Source: JBBATK01 sp044228285 (GTDB lineage: Bacteria; Bacteroidota; Ignavibacteria; Kapaibacteriales; NICIL-2). Taken from it: a stretch of DNA of 64,000 nucleotides. A program made the translations under genes and the position numbers. Of the stretch, positions 1 through 7,726 are shown in pieces; the stretch's first letter is position 1, and the number at the start of each line of letters is the position of its first letter. Location of the stretch: NCBI GenBank assembly GCA_044228285.1, contig JBGAVD010000001.1:620001-684000 (forward strand), read 5' to 3'. A model generated the notes under the pieces. It did not search any database. It was not told where the DNA came from and worked only from the letters and a program-made list of their open reading frames with translations.

Positions 1-974
1 ACTATTCGGCACTGAACGGTCATGCGGGTATCTACTTCGATGGCAATGATCAGCCGGTCAGCGTAAGCGTCAACACCGGCTCTGGTATCAGCGGTGGAAG
101 TCAGAAATCATGGTTTATGGTATACCGGCCAGCATCTTCCGCTATGTCATACAGCCGACAAGTCATTTACAAGCAAGGTGATGAGAATCACGGTTTCTGC
201 GTGTACGTGATCAATCGCGTGATTTACTACGGTGCGTGGAACAACCAGAACTGTAGTGGTTCCTGTACAAACAAGTGGTCTGTATTCCAGAACACTGGCT
301 TCTGCGTCACTCCAGGAAACAACTATCTCTTGCAGATGGTGTACAACGGAAACGCTTCTTCATCGAACAGACTTCGGTTCTCGATTAATGGATCGGTATA
401 CACACCTTCGTCAACGGCTGGAACGAGCATGAGCTACTCAGGTGATGCCGTCAGTATTGGTGGTAAGGTTGGTAATACCAGATTCCACGATATGGCAAGT
501 GTAAACGACTGCACGCAGTATCCAATCAGTAGCACGAAGATTGCGGAAGTGTTATTGTACAACACCAGCGATGCAACAGTGCGTAATCAAGTGTGGTGCG
601 TGTTGAAGAGCAAATATGGCTTCAGCGGTCTTGGCAATAATCCAATCGGTGCAATGGCTAAGGGCGGAGTTGAAGACGAGTTCGTTGCCGGTGAGGCAGT
701 AAGTGTTCCTACGTACGAGTTGAGTGAGTCACAGCCAAACCCTGCTCGTGATTATGCAATGTTCAACTTGAGCGTTGAGAGTCAGCAACGTGTTCGCATC
801 TGTGTTTTGAGTGAGATCGGACAGGAAATGGCCGTTGTGTACCATGGTGTACTTAGTCGTGGATCATTCAATCCAATCAACGTAGAGACTGCTCGACTTG
901 CGAGCGGCGCTTATATCCTTCGTGTTGAAGGAGAGGACTTTGTAAGCTATCGTAGCTTCATTGTCGTTCACTAA
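1..974 (+). CDS. LamG-like (concanavalin-type) protein with T9SS sorting domain, 5' truncated
   Basis: The frame is open from base 3 to the stop at 974, so the gene starts before the window. The internal Met at 117 is not the start. The visible N-terminal part (KSWFMVYRPA, then IYKQGDENHGF, LLQMVYNGN and LRFSINGS) follows the strand pattern of a LamG/concanavalin A-like lectin or glucanase fold. The last roughly 85 residues form a type A T9SS sorting domain: the SQPNPARDY motif, a VRICVLSEIGQEM strand, a LASGAYILRV strand and a terminal YRSFIVVH. Such proteins cross the outer membrane through the type IX system and are anchored or released at the surface. A strong hairpin terminator follows at 1030. 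The ligand is unknown. Any catalytic domain would lie upstream, outside the window. Confidence 0.8.
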   Translation, partial: YSALNGHAGIYFDGNDQPVSVSVNTGSGISGGSQKSWFMVYRPASSAMSYSRQVIYKQGDENHGFCVYVINRVIYYGAWNNQNCSGSCTNKWSVFQNTGFCVTPGNNYLLQMVYNGNASSSNRLRFSINGSVYTPSSTAGTSMSYSGDAVSIGGKVGNTRFHDMASVNDCTQYPISSTKIAEVLLYNTSDATVRNQVWCVLKSKYGFSGLGNNPIGAMAKGGVEDEFVAGEAVSVPTYELSESQPNPARDYAMFNLSVESQQRVRICVLSEIGQEMAVVYHGVLSRGSFNPINVETARLASGAYILRVEGEDFVSYRSFIVVH

Positions 975-1029
975 GCGACTGACAGAGGTCTCTTGGCATG
1001 TGCTTTAGGGACATACATACTTTCTAGAA

Positions 1030-1064
1030 CGAAGGCTTGCTGCTCCAGCAAGCCTTCGTATTTT
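1030..1064 (+). terminator. Intrinsic terminator after the LamG-like gene
   Basis: A perfect inverted repeat, CGAAGGCTTGCTG / CAGCAAGCCTTCG, has a 3-nt loop (CTC) and is followed by TATTTTA. It lies 56 bp past the stop at 974 and ends that transcript before the VWA gene. Confidence 0.85.
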
Positions 1065-1081
1065 ATGGCAGGGGATGTACT

Positions 1082-1098
1082 GAGCGGCGAAGCCGCTC
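1082..1098. other. Short GAA-triloop hairpin
   Basis: GAGCGGC-GAA-GCCGCTC is a perfect 7-bp stem with a GAA loop, placed 18 bp before the VWA start. It is one of several intergenic hairpins in the window that share a GC-GAA-GC (or GC-TTC-GC) core with unrelated outer stems. Confidence 0.5.
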
Positions 1099-1115
1099 GT
1101 TGATAAGCGACACTC

Positions 1116-2696
1116 ATGGCAGATAACACTTTACTATCGCATCGTCAGCGCATCGAGCAAGATGATTTTTTTGCTCGAATGGAGGATTATGGCTTTTTCG
1201 ATACTGTAAGCGAGCATTTGCCAGATGAGTTCACGGCTGTGTACGAGATAGCACGAGTTATTGAGGATGAAGCGAATGCACTTGGACAGCAGCTCGCACC
1301 AGTATTAGCTATGTCGAGCGGTGAAGGTCCTGCTGATGAAGTTTCGAAGGACATCCTACCCAACATTGTCCCAGCAGAGGAGTATGAAGCGGATCTGCTG
1401 AGAAATGTTCACGAATTGCCTCATATCTACCCACATCAGTTTCTGCTACCAGAGAACGTTTTCTTCCAGAAGCTTGTTGAACGTTCCTTGTGGCTGCCAC
1501 GACCACGACCGCCTCACAATTATCGATTTCAGTCTCAGAGCGACACCTTCAAGCCAGATCACCGGAAGCAAAAAGTGTATGTGCTTTTTGACATTTCGCG
1601 TTCAATGAACATGCGCTGGCGCATTCACCTAGCCAAAGCGATTGCGTTCATCTTTCTTCGTCGCAATATGAAGGAGCTAGGGAGCGTGTATTTGCGAACA
1701 TTCGCAGAAACGGTGAATGAGCTTCAAACAGCCCATGATGTTCCAAGCTTCAATGCCCTGATCGGTGATGTCATGCACTTGAAGGCCATTGGCAAAGGGA
1801 CTGTATTGCAGAAGGCTTTAACGACTGCAATTGAAGACATCAAGCGAACTCACACCTTGTCGGACGCGGAGATTCTCGTTATCACCGACGGTGCTGCGCA
1901 CATAGAGTTGCAAAAGCTCCGTGATCTTCTCGGCGACTCAATTAAAGTTCATACTGTAAAGATTGGCGACGAGAAGATTGTTGCTGATGCAAAGTTTGTT
2001 GAGTTTCATTTGCGTGATGCAAACACAGAAGATGCATTGCGTTTGAAAACATTGCTGGACAGACGACACGACATTGAAGTACAGGCTGGGACAGCGAGTG
2101 GAGGCGCATTGAAAGCGCAGTTGAACCATGAAATAGCTGGTCTCAACAAGCAGATTTCGGTGCTAACCGAGCGTGTTGCGCGGTATATCAATGAGCATTA
2201 TGGAAATGAGATCATTGAGCTTTCCGATGTCTACGTGAACGTACATGATATTCACCCGGAACAGTTCCTTCAGCTTAGTGATGAAAGAAGAGAAGAGCTG
2301 GAGCTTACCACTCAAGCTTTGTTAGAAGCACTTCATAATGAGCGTCTGACAGACGATATTAAGAAGGCAGCTGTACTCTATGACCACTTGGAACTGTTGC
2401 TAAAGCACGACCATGATGAGCGCAATGATCGCTTGCGAGCACAGAAGAGAGAGTTAGAGCAGATTATGCAGCGCATCATGGCGAATGATGGAGATGATGA
2501 TATCGATGACATACACCTCAGTTCATTCGATACTAAGCAGCTCCGAAATATGCTTGAAAAGTCGGTCGACAAAAACCCCATGTCGATGGCAAGAATGATA
2601 CGGATGTTGTTCCGTAAAGCGAAGGCTTGGATCATGCAGCGACGAGAGATTCGTCGGGCTAGAATCGTCTTCAAACGCAAGCTTAAGCGCTACTGA
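1116..2696 (+). CDS. VWA (von Willebrand factor type A) domain protein
   Basis: A 526-residue cytoplasmic-looking protein with no signal peptide or membrane segment. The VWA core starts near residue 152 (VYVLFDISRSM). The metal-ion-dependent adhesion site looks complete: DxSxS at D159-S163, a Thr in GKGTVLQKA, and an Asp in LVITDGAAH. The N-terminal 150 residues are acidic and helical. The C-terminal 200 residues are charged, predicted helical or coiled, and end in a very basic tail. Bacterial VWA proteins of this kind often work with MoxR-type AAA+ ATPases in metal insertion or complex remodelling, but no such ATPase is next to it. It lies between a T9SS cargo gene and the flagellin promoter and is probably independent of both. 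No Shine-Dalgarno sequence is evident. Confidence 0.8.
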   Translation: MADNTLLSHRQRIEQDDFFARMEDYGFFDTVSEHLPDEFTAVYEIARVIEDEANALGQQLAPVLAMSSGEGPADEVSKDILPNIVPAEEYEADLLRNVHELPHIYPHQFLLPENVFFQKLVERSLWLPRPRPPHNYRFQSQSDTFKPDHRKQKVYVLFDISRSMNMRWRIHLAKAIAFIFLRRNMKELGSVYLRTFAETVNELQTAHDVPSFNALIGDVMHLKAIGKGTVLQKALTTAIEDIKRTHTLSDAEILVITDGAAHIELQKLRDLLGDSIKVHTVKIGDEKIVADAKFVEFHLRDANTEDALRLKTLLDRRHDIEVQAGTASGGALKAQLNHEIAGLNKQISVLTERVARYINEHYGNEIIELSDVYVNVHDIHPEQFLQLSDERREELELTTQALLEALHNERLTDDIKKAAVLYDHLELLLKHDHDERNDRLRAQKRELEQIMQRIMANDGDDDIDDIHLSSFDTKQLRNMLEKSVDKNPMSMARMIRMLFRKAKAWIMQRREIRRARIVFKRKLKRY

Positions 2697-2717
2697 AAAA
2701 ATATTTTCAAAAAAAAC

Positions 2718-2744
2718 TAAAGATTCCTGTACCGCAGCCGAAAA
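2718..2744 (+). promoter_or_regulatory. Sigma-28 (FliA) promoter of fliC
   Basis: TAAAGATT, an 11-bp spacer, then GCCGAAAA. This matches the flagellar sigma-28 consensus (TAAAGTTT-N11-GCCGATAA) at nearly every position. It lies about 70 bp before the flagellin start codon, leaving a leader of around 60 nt. Presence of FlgM in the same cluster supports FliA control. Confidence 0.85.
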
Positions 2745-2812
2745 CCTCTTGTGGATGATGTAGTAATTAGGCAGGACGCCCGAGTAATTCATCAATTTAC
2801 ACGGAGGCTTTC

Positions 2813-3748
2813 ATGCCAGCAGCTATTTCCAGTGGTGGGCGTATTCGCTCGAACACACCAGCAGAGAATGCTTTTTCAGCACTTTCAGATGCTAACAGAA
2901 GCATTGCAACACATCAACTTCGTCTTTCCACCGGTAAGCGTATCAATTCCGCTCAGGATGATGTTGCAGGTTACATTACCGCACGTTCATTGCAAGCTCG
3001 TAATGGTGCCATCAAGGCAGCATTGAGCTCAGTCGGTGATGCAGCTGCCGTTTCGAACATTGCAGCAGATGGTTACGATAACATCAACAGCTTGTTGACA
3101 CAAATTAAGGACGCTGCTTCTACAGCTTCTTCTGGTTCTTTAGGAACAGATGAAAAAGTTGCATTGGCTAAGGCTGCCTATAAGTTGTCACAACAAATTC
3201 AAACTGTTGTCGATTCAACCACCTTTGCAGGTAAGCAACTTCTCGCTGGATCGTTCTCGTCCGAATTCGTTATCGGATCAAACGCTTCGAACGCATTGTT
3301 GACATTATCTGTAGACCTGACAACAGGTAACTCAGACTTCAACATTAAGGGTTCGGGCAACGGCTTTGATGTTAGCAACACAGCAGCCAACTTTGCTGGT
3401 GTTACAGGCCTAAACCTATCATCACTGAATTCAGTGAGCACATCGGACCTTGGTATATTCAGCAGTGCGAATATCCAAACGACCTTGACCTCATTGGCGG
3501 ATGCGCTTAGTAACGTGAACAACGTTGCATCATACTTGGGTGGTGTTTCAAACCGATTGACCTCGCAAGAAACATCGTTGAGTTCACAAGCAACGAACTA
3601 CAACGCAGCTATCTCGAGAATTGAAGATGCAGACGTTGCTCAGGAACAGCTCCATTTGGTTCGTGCCCAGTTCTTGCAACAAGCTTCAATGACGTCGCTT
3701 GGGCAAGCAAATCAGTCACCACAATCCTTCTTGCAATTGCTCAGATAA
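2813..3748 (+). CDS. fliC: Flagellin
   Basis: The structural subunit of the flagellar filament, 311 residues. The conserved N-terminal D0/D1 helices are clear: ANRSIATHQLRLSTGKRI, then SAQDDVAGY near residues 44-52 and a long helix to about residue 140. So is the C-terminal D1/D0 block, with NYNAAISRIEDADVAQEQ and a terminal SFLQLLR. The variable centre (about residues 145-215) is short, so the D2/D3 surface domains are reduced or missing. It has no signal peptide, as expected for export through the flagellar type III apparatus. The start has a strong Shine-Dalgarno (CGGAGG, 7 nt upstream) and a sigma-28 promoter. A hairpin follows at 3817. FliS, encoded next, is its likely export chaperone. 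Confidence 0.97.
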   Translation: MPAAISSGGRIRSNTPAENAFSALSDANRSIATHQLRLSTGKRINSAQDDVAGYITARSLQARNGAIKAALSSVGDAAAVSNIAADGYDNINSLLTQIKDAASTASSGSLGTDEKVALAKAAYKLSQQIQTVVDSTTFAGKQLLAGSFSSEFVIGSNASNALLTLSVDLTTGNSDFNIKGSGNGFDVSNTAANFAGVTGLNLSSLNSVSTSDLGIFSSANIQTTLTSLADALSNVNNVASYLGGVSNRLTSQETSLSSQATNYNAAISRIEDADVAQEQLHLVRAQFLQQASMTSLGQANQSPQSFLQLLR

Positions 3749-3816
3749 TTCTGAGCTGCAACAAAGGTTGCAAAAGGTTTCTTGATTTGGTCGGAGGATT
3801 ATCTATGCTTCACGGA

Positions 3817-3846
3817 AGAGGAAGAAGTGGAAACACTTCTTCCTCT
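3817..3846 (+). terminator. Hairpin after fliC
   Basis: AGAGGAAGAAGTG / CACTTCTTCCTCT is a perfect 13-bp stem with a GAAA tetraloop. No U-tract follows, so it may be a factor-assisted or partial terminator, or a 3' stabiliser of the abundant flagellin mRNA, allowing some read-through into fliS. Confidence 0.6.
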
Positions 3847-4022
3847 CTGTGTATACAACGCTGATTCAAGAATACCAGGGACTGTACGATAACTACATCC
3901 GAAAGGCTACGGACAGCCGCCACCACAGGATTTCCGGTAAACGCCTCTCACACCAGCAAGCAGTCTCGACAACAGACAAAAGCTCGGAATTTTTGTAAAA
4001 CGGAACGACAGGGAAGTACTCT

Positions 4023-4382
4023 ATGACGATGGTTGCTGCACAACGAATTGCCGCGCGAAAAACCTACGGCGGTGGTGAAACAAAGGTTCCCGGGTATCTC
4101 GAGCAGGAAGTTCTCCTGTGGAGTCCGGAAAAAATCACGCTAAAAACGTATGAACTCTTCATTATCAGCGCAAAGCGCGGTGATGTTGTTCGAATGAATA
4201 AGGTTCTCGTTGAATTGATTGGCGCTTTGAATTTTGACAGCGGTGAGCTGGCTCATCGACTTCAACGCCTGTATGAATACTGTCAGCGATGTGTAAGCTT
4301 GAAGAAGTATGACGAAGCGGTCAGCATTATCTCGGAACTCCGAGATAGCTGGGAGAAAACCTTTAACCTTTCGTCAGTCTAA
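4023..4382 (+). CDS. fliS: Flagellar export chaperone FliS
   Basis: A 119-residue helical protein in the usual FliS size range. Family features are visible: GYLEQEVLLWSPEKITLKTY (the SPxxLxxxxY entry helix), an IGALNFDSGELAHRL helix, LYEYCQRCV, and a closing LRDSWEKTF that matches the FRDAWKQ-type end of other FliS proteins. FliS binds the C-terminal helix of flagellin in the cytoplasm, stops premature polymerisation and delivers flagellin to FlhA. It lies between fliC and fliD, its common place. A weak Shine-Dalgarno (AGGGAAG) precedes the ATG. The 273-bp gap before it holds the fliC hairpin; no second clear sigma-28 promoter was found there. Confidence 0.92.
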   Translation: MTMVAAQRIAARKTYGGGETKVPGYLEQEVLLWSPEKITLKTYELFIISAKRGDVVRMNKVLVELIGALNFDSGELAHRLQRLYEYCQRCVSLKKYDEAVSIISELRDSWEKTFNLSSV

Positions 4383-4400
4383 ACCCATGGAGGAGCAATT

Positions 4401-6194
4401 ATGGCAACGAGTGTAACAAATACCGCATTTCTTGTAGGAAATGGTTTTTCTCAAAATGGACAAACGTCCATGGAGATGCTGCTGAGTGCCTATCGCAACA
4501 CTCGCCAACCTGAAGTAGATACGCTGCGGAAGAATCAAGACTCGATGGGGAAGAAACAAATTTTCTTCAACTCCATTCGATCGAAACTTGAAGCGCTGCA
4601 AGCACAGGCCCAAAGCTTTATGTCGGCTGATGCAAGCAGCAAATTCGTTACTCGCGCGGTGAGTGCCTCTGATACGAGCGTCGCTACTGTGTCGGCAACA
4701 TCGGCTGCTGCCGTTGGCGTAAGCAATCTCAAGGTCAGTCGTATGGCTACGAACGACCAATTGCTGAGCGATCGTATGACAACAGCTACTGCGTTCACCA
4801 ATGAACTGAACTCTCGCGGCTTGAACGGTGGCATCGCTACCGGGACGAAGTCCTTTACGATTAGCGGTATTACCTACTCCGTTAGTTTAGACGGTACTGA
4901 GACAAATGAAGCGGTCATGAATAAGATCGTGACAGCTGTAAATGCCGATTCGACATCGAAGGTGAGCGCTGCCGTTGTAAAAGATACTACGTCGACGGGT
5001 CGTTTGAGTTTTAACTCAAAGTCTGTTGGTGCCGATGGAGCCATCACGTACACCGATACTTCATCTCTACTGAGTGCATTCGGTTTTGTCGGCCTGAAAC
5101 AATCAACGAGCACCACGCCTCTTTCGGCAGATTCTTCGAGTCTGAGTGGTACTGGTACCTTGGGACTAGCTACAGGCGTAAAGAACTTCAGTATCAATGG
5201 TACTGCATATAGTTTTAATTATGCTAATGCCGACACAAACTCAACCGTGTTAACAAGCATTGCCGACGCCATCAACACAAACAGTGCTTCTACAGTCACT
5301 GCATCGGTGGTGGACAAAGGCAGTGGAAACTTTGCGTTGAGCTTGGTGAATAACACGACTGGTGGAACCTTGCAGGTCAGTGATACAGACGGCTTCTTAG
5401 CAAACATTGGACTTGGCTCACAAGTTAAAACGGACTTGCGCACCAACTCCACGAACACCAAAGCGGGTTATAGCTCAACACAGGAGTCGAGCTTAAACTC
5501 TCTTACAACAATCAACGGTATTACCGTTACACGCTCCACGAACTCACTTAGCGACGTCCTCACGGGTGTTACCATCAATTTGGTCAAGCCACAGCTTACA
5601 ACAGATAGTGCTGTCACGCTGACCACTTCGGTTGATCCAGATGCGGTCGTCTCTACACTGCAACCCTTGCTCGATAGTTTCAACGAAGCAATGCGGTACA
5701 TGCAGTCGAACAACAAGAACATGGGTGGCAATGATAGCACGGTACGTTCCATGGTTTCTCGCTTACGCGGAATGTCTAGCACTGTTATGGGTGGTGACAC
5801 CGGAGACACGAAGTTTTTGAGCGACGCAGGCTTGAAGATTGGAACTGATGGCTCTCTAAGCATTGGAGACAAGGATAAACTGAAAACCCTTTTGCAAACC
5901 GATCCCGCTAAGGTCTCAAAACTGTTTGTTGGACCAACTGGTCTCGGCTCACAGATCAACGACATCATATCAAGCGTTGTCGGCTCAGAAGGGTTGGCTC
6001 AAGCTAGGTCCACAGCATTAGGCACGCAAATCAAGACCATGGATGGCCGTGTAAAAGCTCTACAAAGTAAAATTGAGAAAGCTGTAGACATACAACGTTG
6101 GGACTACACAAAGCTCCAACAGTCGTTGTATACCCTGCAAGCGCAGGCTACTCGCTATTCATCGTACAACTCTGGCTCGTCATTCATCGGTTAA
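4401..6194 (+). CDS. fliD: Flagellar hook-associated protein 2 (filament cap) FliD
   Basis: A 597-residue protein that caps the filament and folds incoming flagellin. The N-terminal FliD_N region (about residues 20-120) has coiled segments and SVATVSATSAAAVGV. The middle contains two FlaI-type repeats, ATGTKSFTISGITYSVSL and LATGVKNFSINGTAYSFNY, each followed by a T/S-rich beta stretch. The C-terminal FliD_C region has LTTINGITVTRSTNSLSDVL, GLKIGTDGSLSI and a final coiled coil ending DYTKLQQSLYTLQAQ. The start has a very strong Shine-Dalgarno (GGAGGAG). It begins 18 bp after fliS. Confidence 0.95.
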   Translation: MATSVTNTAFLVGNGFSQNGQTSMEMLLSAYRNTRQPEVDTLRKNQDSMGKKQIFFNSIRSKLEALQAQAQSFMSADASSKFVTRAVSASDTSVATVSATSAAAVGVSNLKVSRMATNDQLLSDRMTTATAFTNELNSRGLNGGIATGTKSFTISGITYSVSLDGTETNEAVMNKIVTAVNADSTSKVSAAVVKDTTSTGRLSFNSKSVGADGAITYTDTSSLLSAFGFVGLKQSTSTTPLSADSSSLSGTGTLGLATGVKNFSINGTAYSFNYANADTNSTVLTSIADAINTNSASTVTASVVDKGSGNFALSLVNNTTGGTLQVSDTDGFLANIGLGSQVKTDLRTNSTNTKAGYSSTQESSLNSLTTINGITVTRSTNSLSDVLTGVTINLVKPQLTTDSAVTLTTSVDPDAVVSTLQPLLDSFNEAMRYMQSNNKNMGGNDSTVRSMVSRLRGMSSTVMGGDTGDTKFLSDAGLKIGTDGSLSIGDKDKLKTLLQTDPAKVSKLFVGPTGLGSQINDIISSVVGSEGLAQARSTALGTQIKTMDGRVKALQSKIEKAVDIQRWDYTKLQQSLYTLQAQATRYSSYNSGSSFIG

Positions 6195-6270
6195 GCCAGT
6201 AAGTGGCAAGATCTTTGTATAAGCTGTAGCGTGTCAACCTTACTAACTCTTCCCAATAGGGAGGTGTATT

Positions 6271-6660
6271 ATGATAGAATCAATCACCACATTGACACCG
6301 GCCCAACAGGTCGCAACAATTCATGCTCAGGAAACAGAAGTCAATAGACTGCGTATTCCTGATGCTAAAAAAGCAAGTACTGACACGAAGAATCCGGAAG
6401 ACAAACGCCCAAAAGGCAAGTTGACGGAGTTCGAAAAAGTGCTACAAAAGAATCTGGCAGCATCCAATCAGTCAGTGCATATCTCGCTCGACGATGTTAC
6501 GAAAAAGATCATCGTGAAAATAGTGGACAACATTACGAATGAGGTGGTGAAGCAGCTACCAAACGAGGAAATGCTCCGGGTTTCTCGAGGCTTGGCAGGT
6601 GCTGGGAACACCAAAGGAACAGTGAAAGATGCAGGAAACATTACAGATGAACGAGTCTGA
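6271..6660 (+). CDS. flaG: FlaG family flagellar protein
   Basis: A 129-residue protein. The C-terminal half (residues 68-110) has the FlaG signature: VHISLDDVTKKIIVKIVD, then NEVVKQLPNEEMLRV, which aligns with the I-D-x-T-G-E-V-I-R-Q-I-P-x-E-E-M pattern. The N-terminal half is polar and disordered-looking. FlaG proteins sit with fliD/fliS in many genomes and affect filament length; the biochemical role is unclear. A strong Shine-Dalgarno (GGGAGG) precedes the ATG. The gene overlaps the start of the next one by about 14 bp. Confidence 0.85.
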   Translation: MIESITTLTPAQQVATIHAQETEVNRLRIPDAKKASTDTKNPEDKRPKGKLTEFEKVLQKNLAASNQSVHISLDDVTKKIIVKIVDNITNEVVKQLPNEEMLRVSRGLAGAGNTKGTVKDAGNITDERV

Positions 6661-7015
6661 CAGCCAGTCTGCTGAGAATCTCCTTCGGGAGATACGACAG
6701 ACCAATCAACTACTTGACAGCATGTTGAGCGGCCTAAGTAGTATGGAATCTGAGCACATAGACGAGTTCCAGCAGATGCTGGAGCAGCGTGCACAGCTCA
6801 TTGACCGCTTGAAAGTGTGTTGCCAGAACTTAGAAAATGCAGGTGTTTCTGAACATGGCGACCAAATCCAGAAATTCTGGAACGGTTTTCGCATTGAAAT
6901 GACAGCAGGTGACGAAAAACGTGTTGCCCTTTTGAAAAACAAAGTTGAACTTGCGGCAGAAACGCTGCGTACATCACAGAAGAAGAAAACTTTATTACAA
7001 TATCAACGAGGATAG
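6647..7015 (+). CDS. FliT/FlgN-like flagellar chaperone (putative)
   Basis: A 122-residue helical protein counted from the ATG at 6647. That start has GGAA about 10 nt upstream and overlaps flaG by 14 bp; another ATG lies at 6629. The sequence is nearly all amphipathic helix: LLREIRQTNQLLDSML, QQMLEQRAQLIDRLKV and VALLKNKVELAAETLR, closing with KKTLLQYQRG. Size, helical pattern and place between flaG and flgM fit a FlgN or FliT export chaperone, which hold hook-associated proteins or FliD in the cytoplasm. The family call is by pattern and context, not by a unique motif. Confidence 0.6.
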   Translation: MNESDSQSAENLLREIRQTNQLLDSMLSGLSSMESEHIDEFQQMLEQRAQLIDRLKVCCQNLENAGVSEHGDQIQKFWNGFRIEMTAGDEKRVALLKNKVELAAETLRTSQKKKTLLQYQRG

Positions 7016-7016
7016 T

Positions 7017-7334
7017 ATGATAGGAAGCATCAATACCATTGGCAATGTAGGTCGTACAGGCGCAGTCGATACGGATGAGCAACAGAAAGTCCGCCAAAGC
7101 GCTACAGCTCAGCGTTCAACACGCTCTACATCAGTCGACAAACTGGAGATTTCAGAAGAAGCCCTGAAGCTCCAAGCCGATGCGCAGCAAGGAAGCTCAG
7201 CAATCGTTAAAGGCTCTGAAAGTGAAACCGCACGGATTAAGAACAATATCTCGTCTGGTTTTTATAACAGTCCTTCTGTGCAGCGTGCTGTTGCATCAAA
7301 GATCAATCAGCAGATGTCGCCACTTGAAGGCTAA
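7017..7334 (+). CDS. flgM: Anti-sigma-28 factor FlgM
   Basis: A 105-residue protein that binds and inhibits the flagellar sigma factor FliA until the hook is finished, then leaves through the export channel. The start is the ATG at 7017, with a GAGG Shine-Dalgarno and 1 bp after the preceding stop; a longer reading frame from 6945 lies inside the upstream gene. Visible family features are a disordered N-terminus, the SVDKLEISEEALKLQ block (compare DKIEISSAAKEMQ in Firmicutes FlgM), and the C-terminal ARIKNNISSGFYNSPSVQRA helix, which matches the I-x-x-G-x-Y-x-x-x-x-x-x-v-A pattern of the sigma-binding region. A strong terminator follows. Confidence 0.85.
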   Translation: MIGSINTIGNVGRTGAVDTDEQQKVRQSATAQRSTRSTSVDKLEISEEALKLQADAQQGSSAIVKGSESETARIKNNISSGFYNSPSVQRAVASKINQQMSPLEG

Positions 7335-7371
7335 AGCAAGTCTGCTTGATTTTTGTCATCCCAAGAATGTG

Positions 7372-7400
7372 AAAACCGAACACAATGTTCGGTTTTTTTT
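7372..7400 (+). terminator. Intrinsic terminator closing the flagellar cluster
   Basis: AAAACCGAACA / TGTTCGGTTTT is a perfect 11-bp stem with a CAA loop, followed by a run of T. It ends the fliC-flgM region 38 bp after flgM. Confidence 0.92.
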
Positions 7401-7726
7401 TGCCCCTCCCTTAGTGGCGACCGTTTTCATCTGCATACCAGCGTCGCCCTGGATCATTCATAAAACCGCACAGATTTCCCATATCACAGCCCAGTTCCCG
7501 CCTGTGCTTACTGACCGTGAAAAGAAAGTCGGTTTGACCGACGAAACTGGACTGTAAGATCTATTTGTGGCATAACTATTGCCTTGATATGGGATGAAAC
7601 TCCAGGATTTAGTGTGTTCAGATTCAAGGTTCGGACCAATGATGTCGATCATTTACATGAAAATCAAGGAAACCATCTCACAACCAGAGATGGCAATTAG
7701 GGATTACAACATGACAGGGATGTCTC
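7401..7726 (+). other. Gap upstream of the giant repeat gene
   Basis: About 325 bp without a supported gene. It should contain the promoter of the giant gene, but no sigma-28 match or clear -35/-10 pair was recognised. A 9-bp inverted pair, CCCATATCA (7478-7486) and TGATATGGG (7585-7593), spans about 100 bp. A short palindrome, GTCGGTTTGACCGAC, lies near 7530. Confidence 0.4.

Noticed and set aside
3749..4022. Second sigma-28 promoter before fliS
   Set aside because: TAAA words occur but none is followed at the right distance by GCCGAT-like sequence.
6945..7016. N-terminal extension of FlgM
   Set aside because: It lies wholly inside the preceding gene, and the ATG at 7017 has its own ribosome site and gives a normal FlgM length.
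7180..7557. 125-residue plus-strand frame after flgM
   Set aside because: It overlaps flgM in another frame and runs through the terminator.
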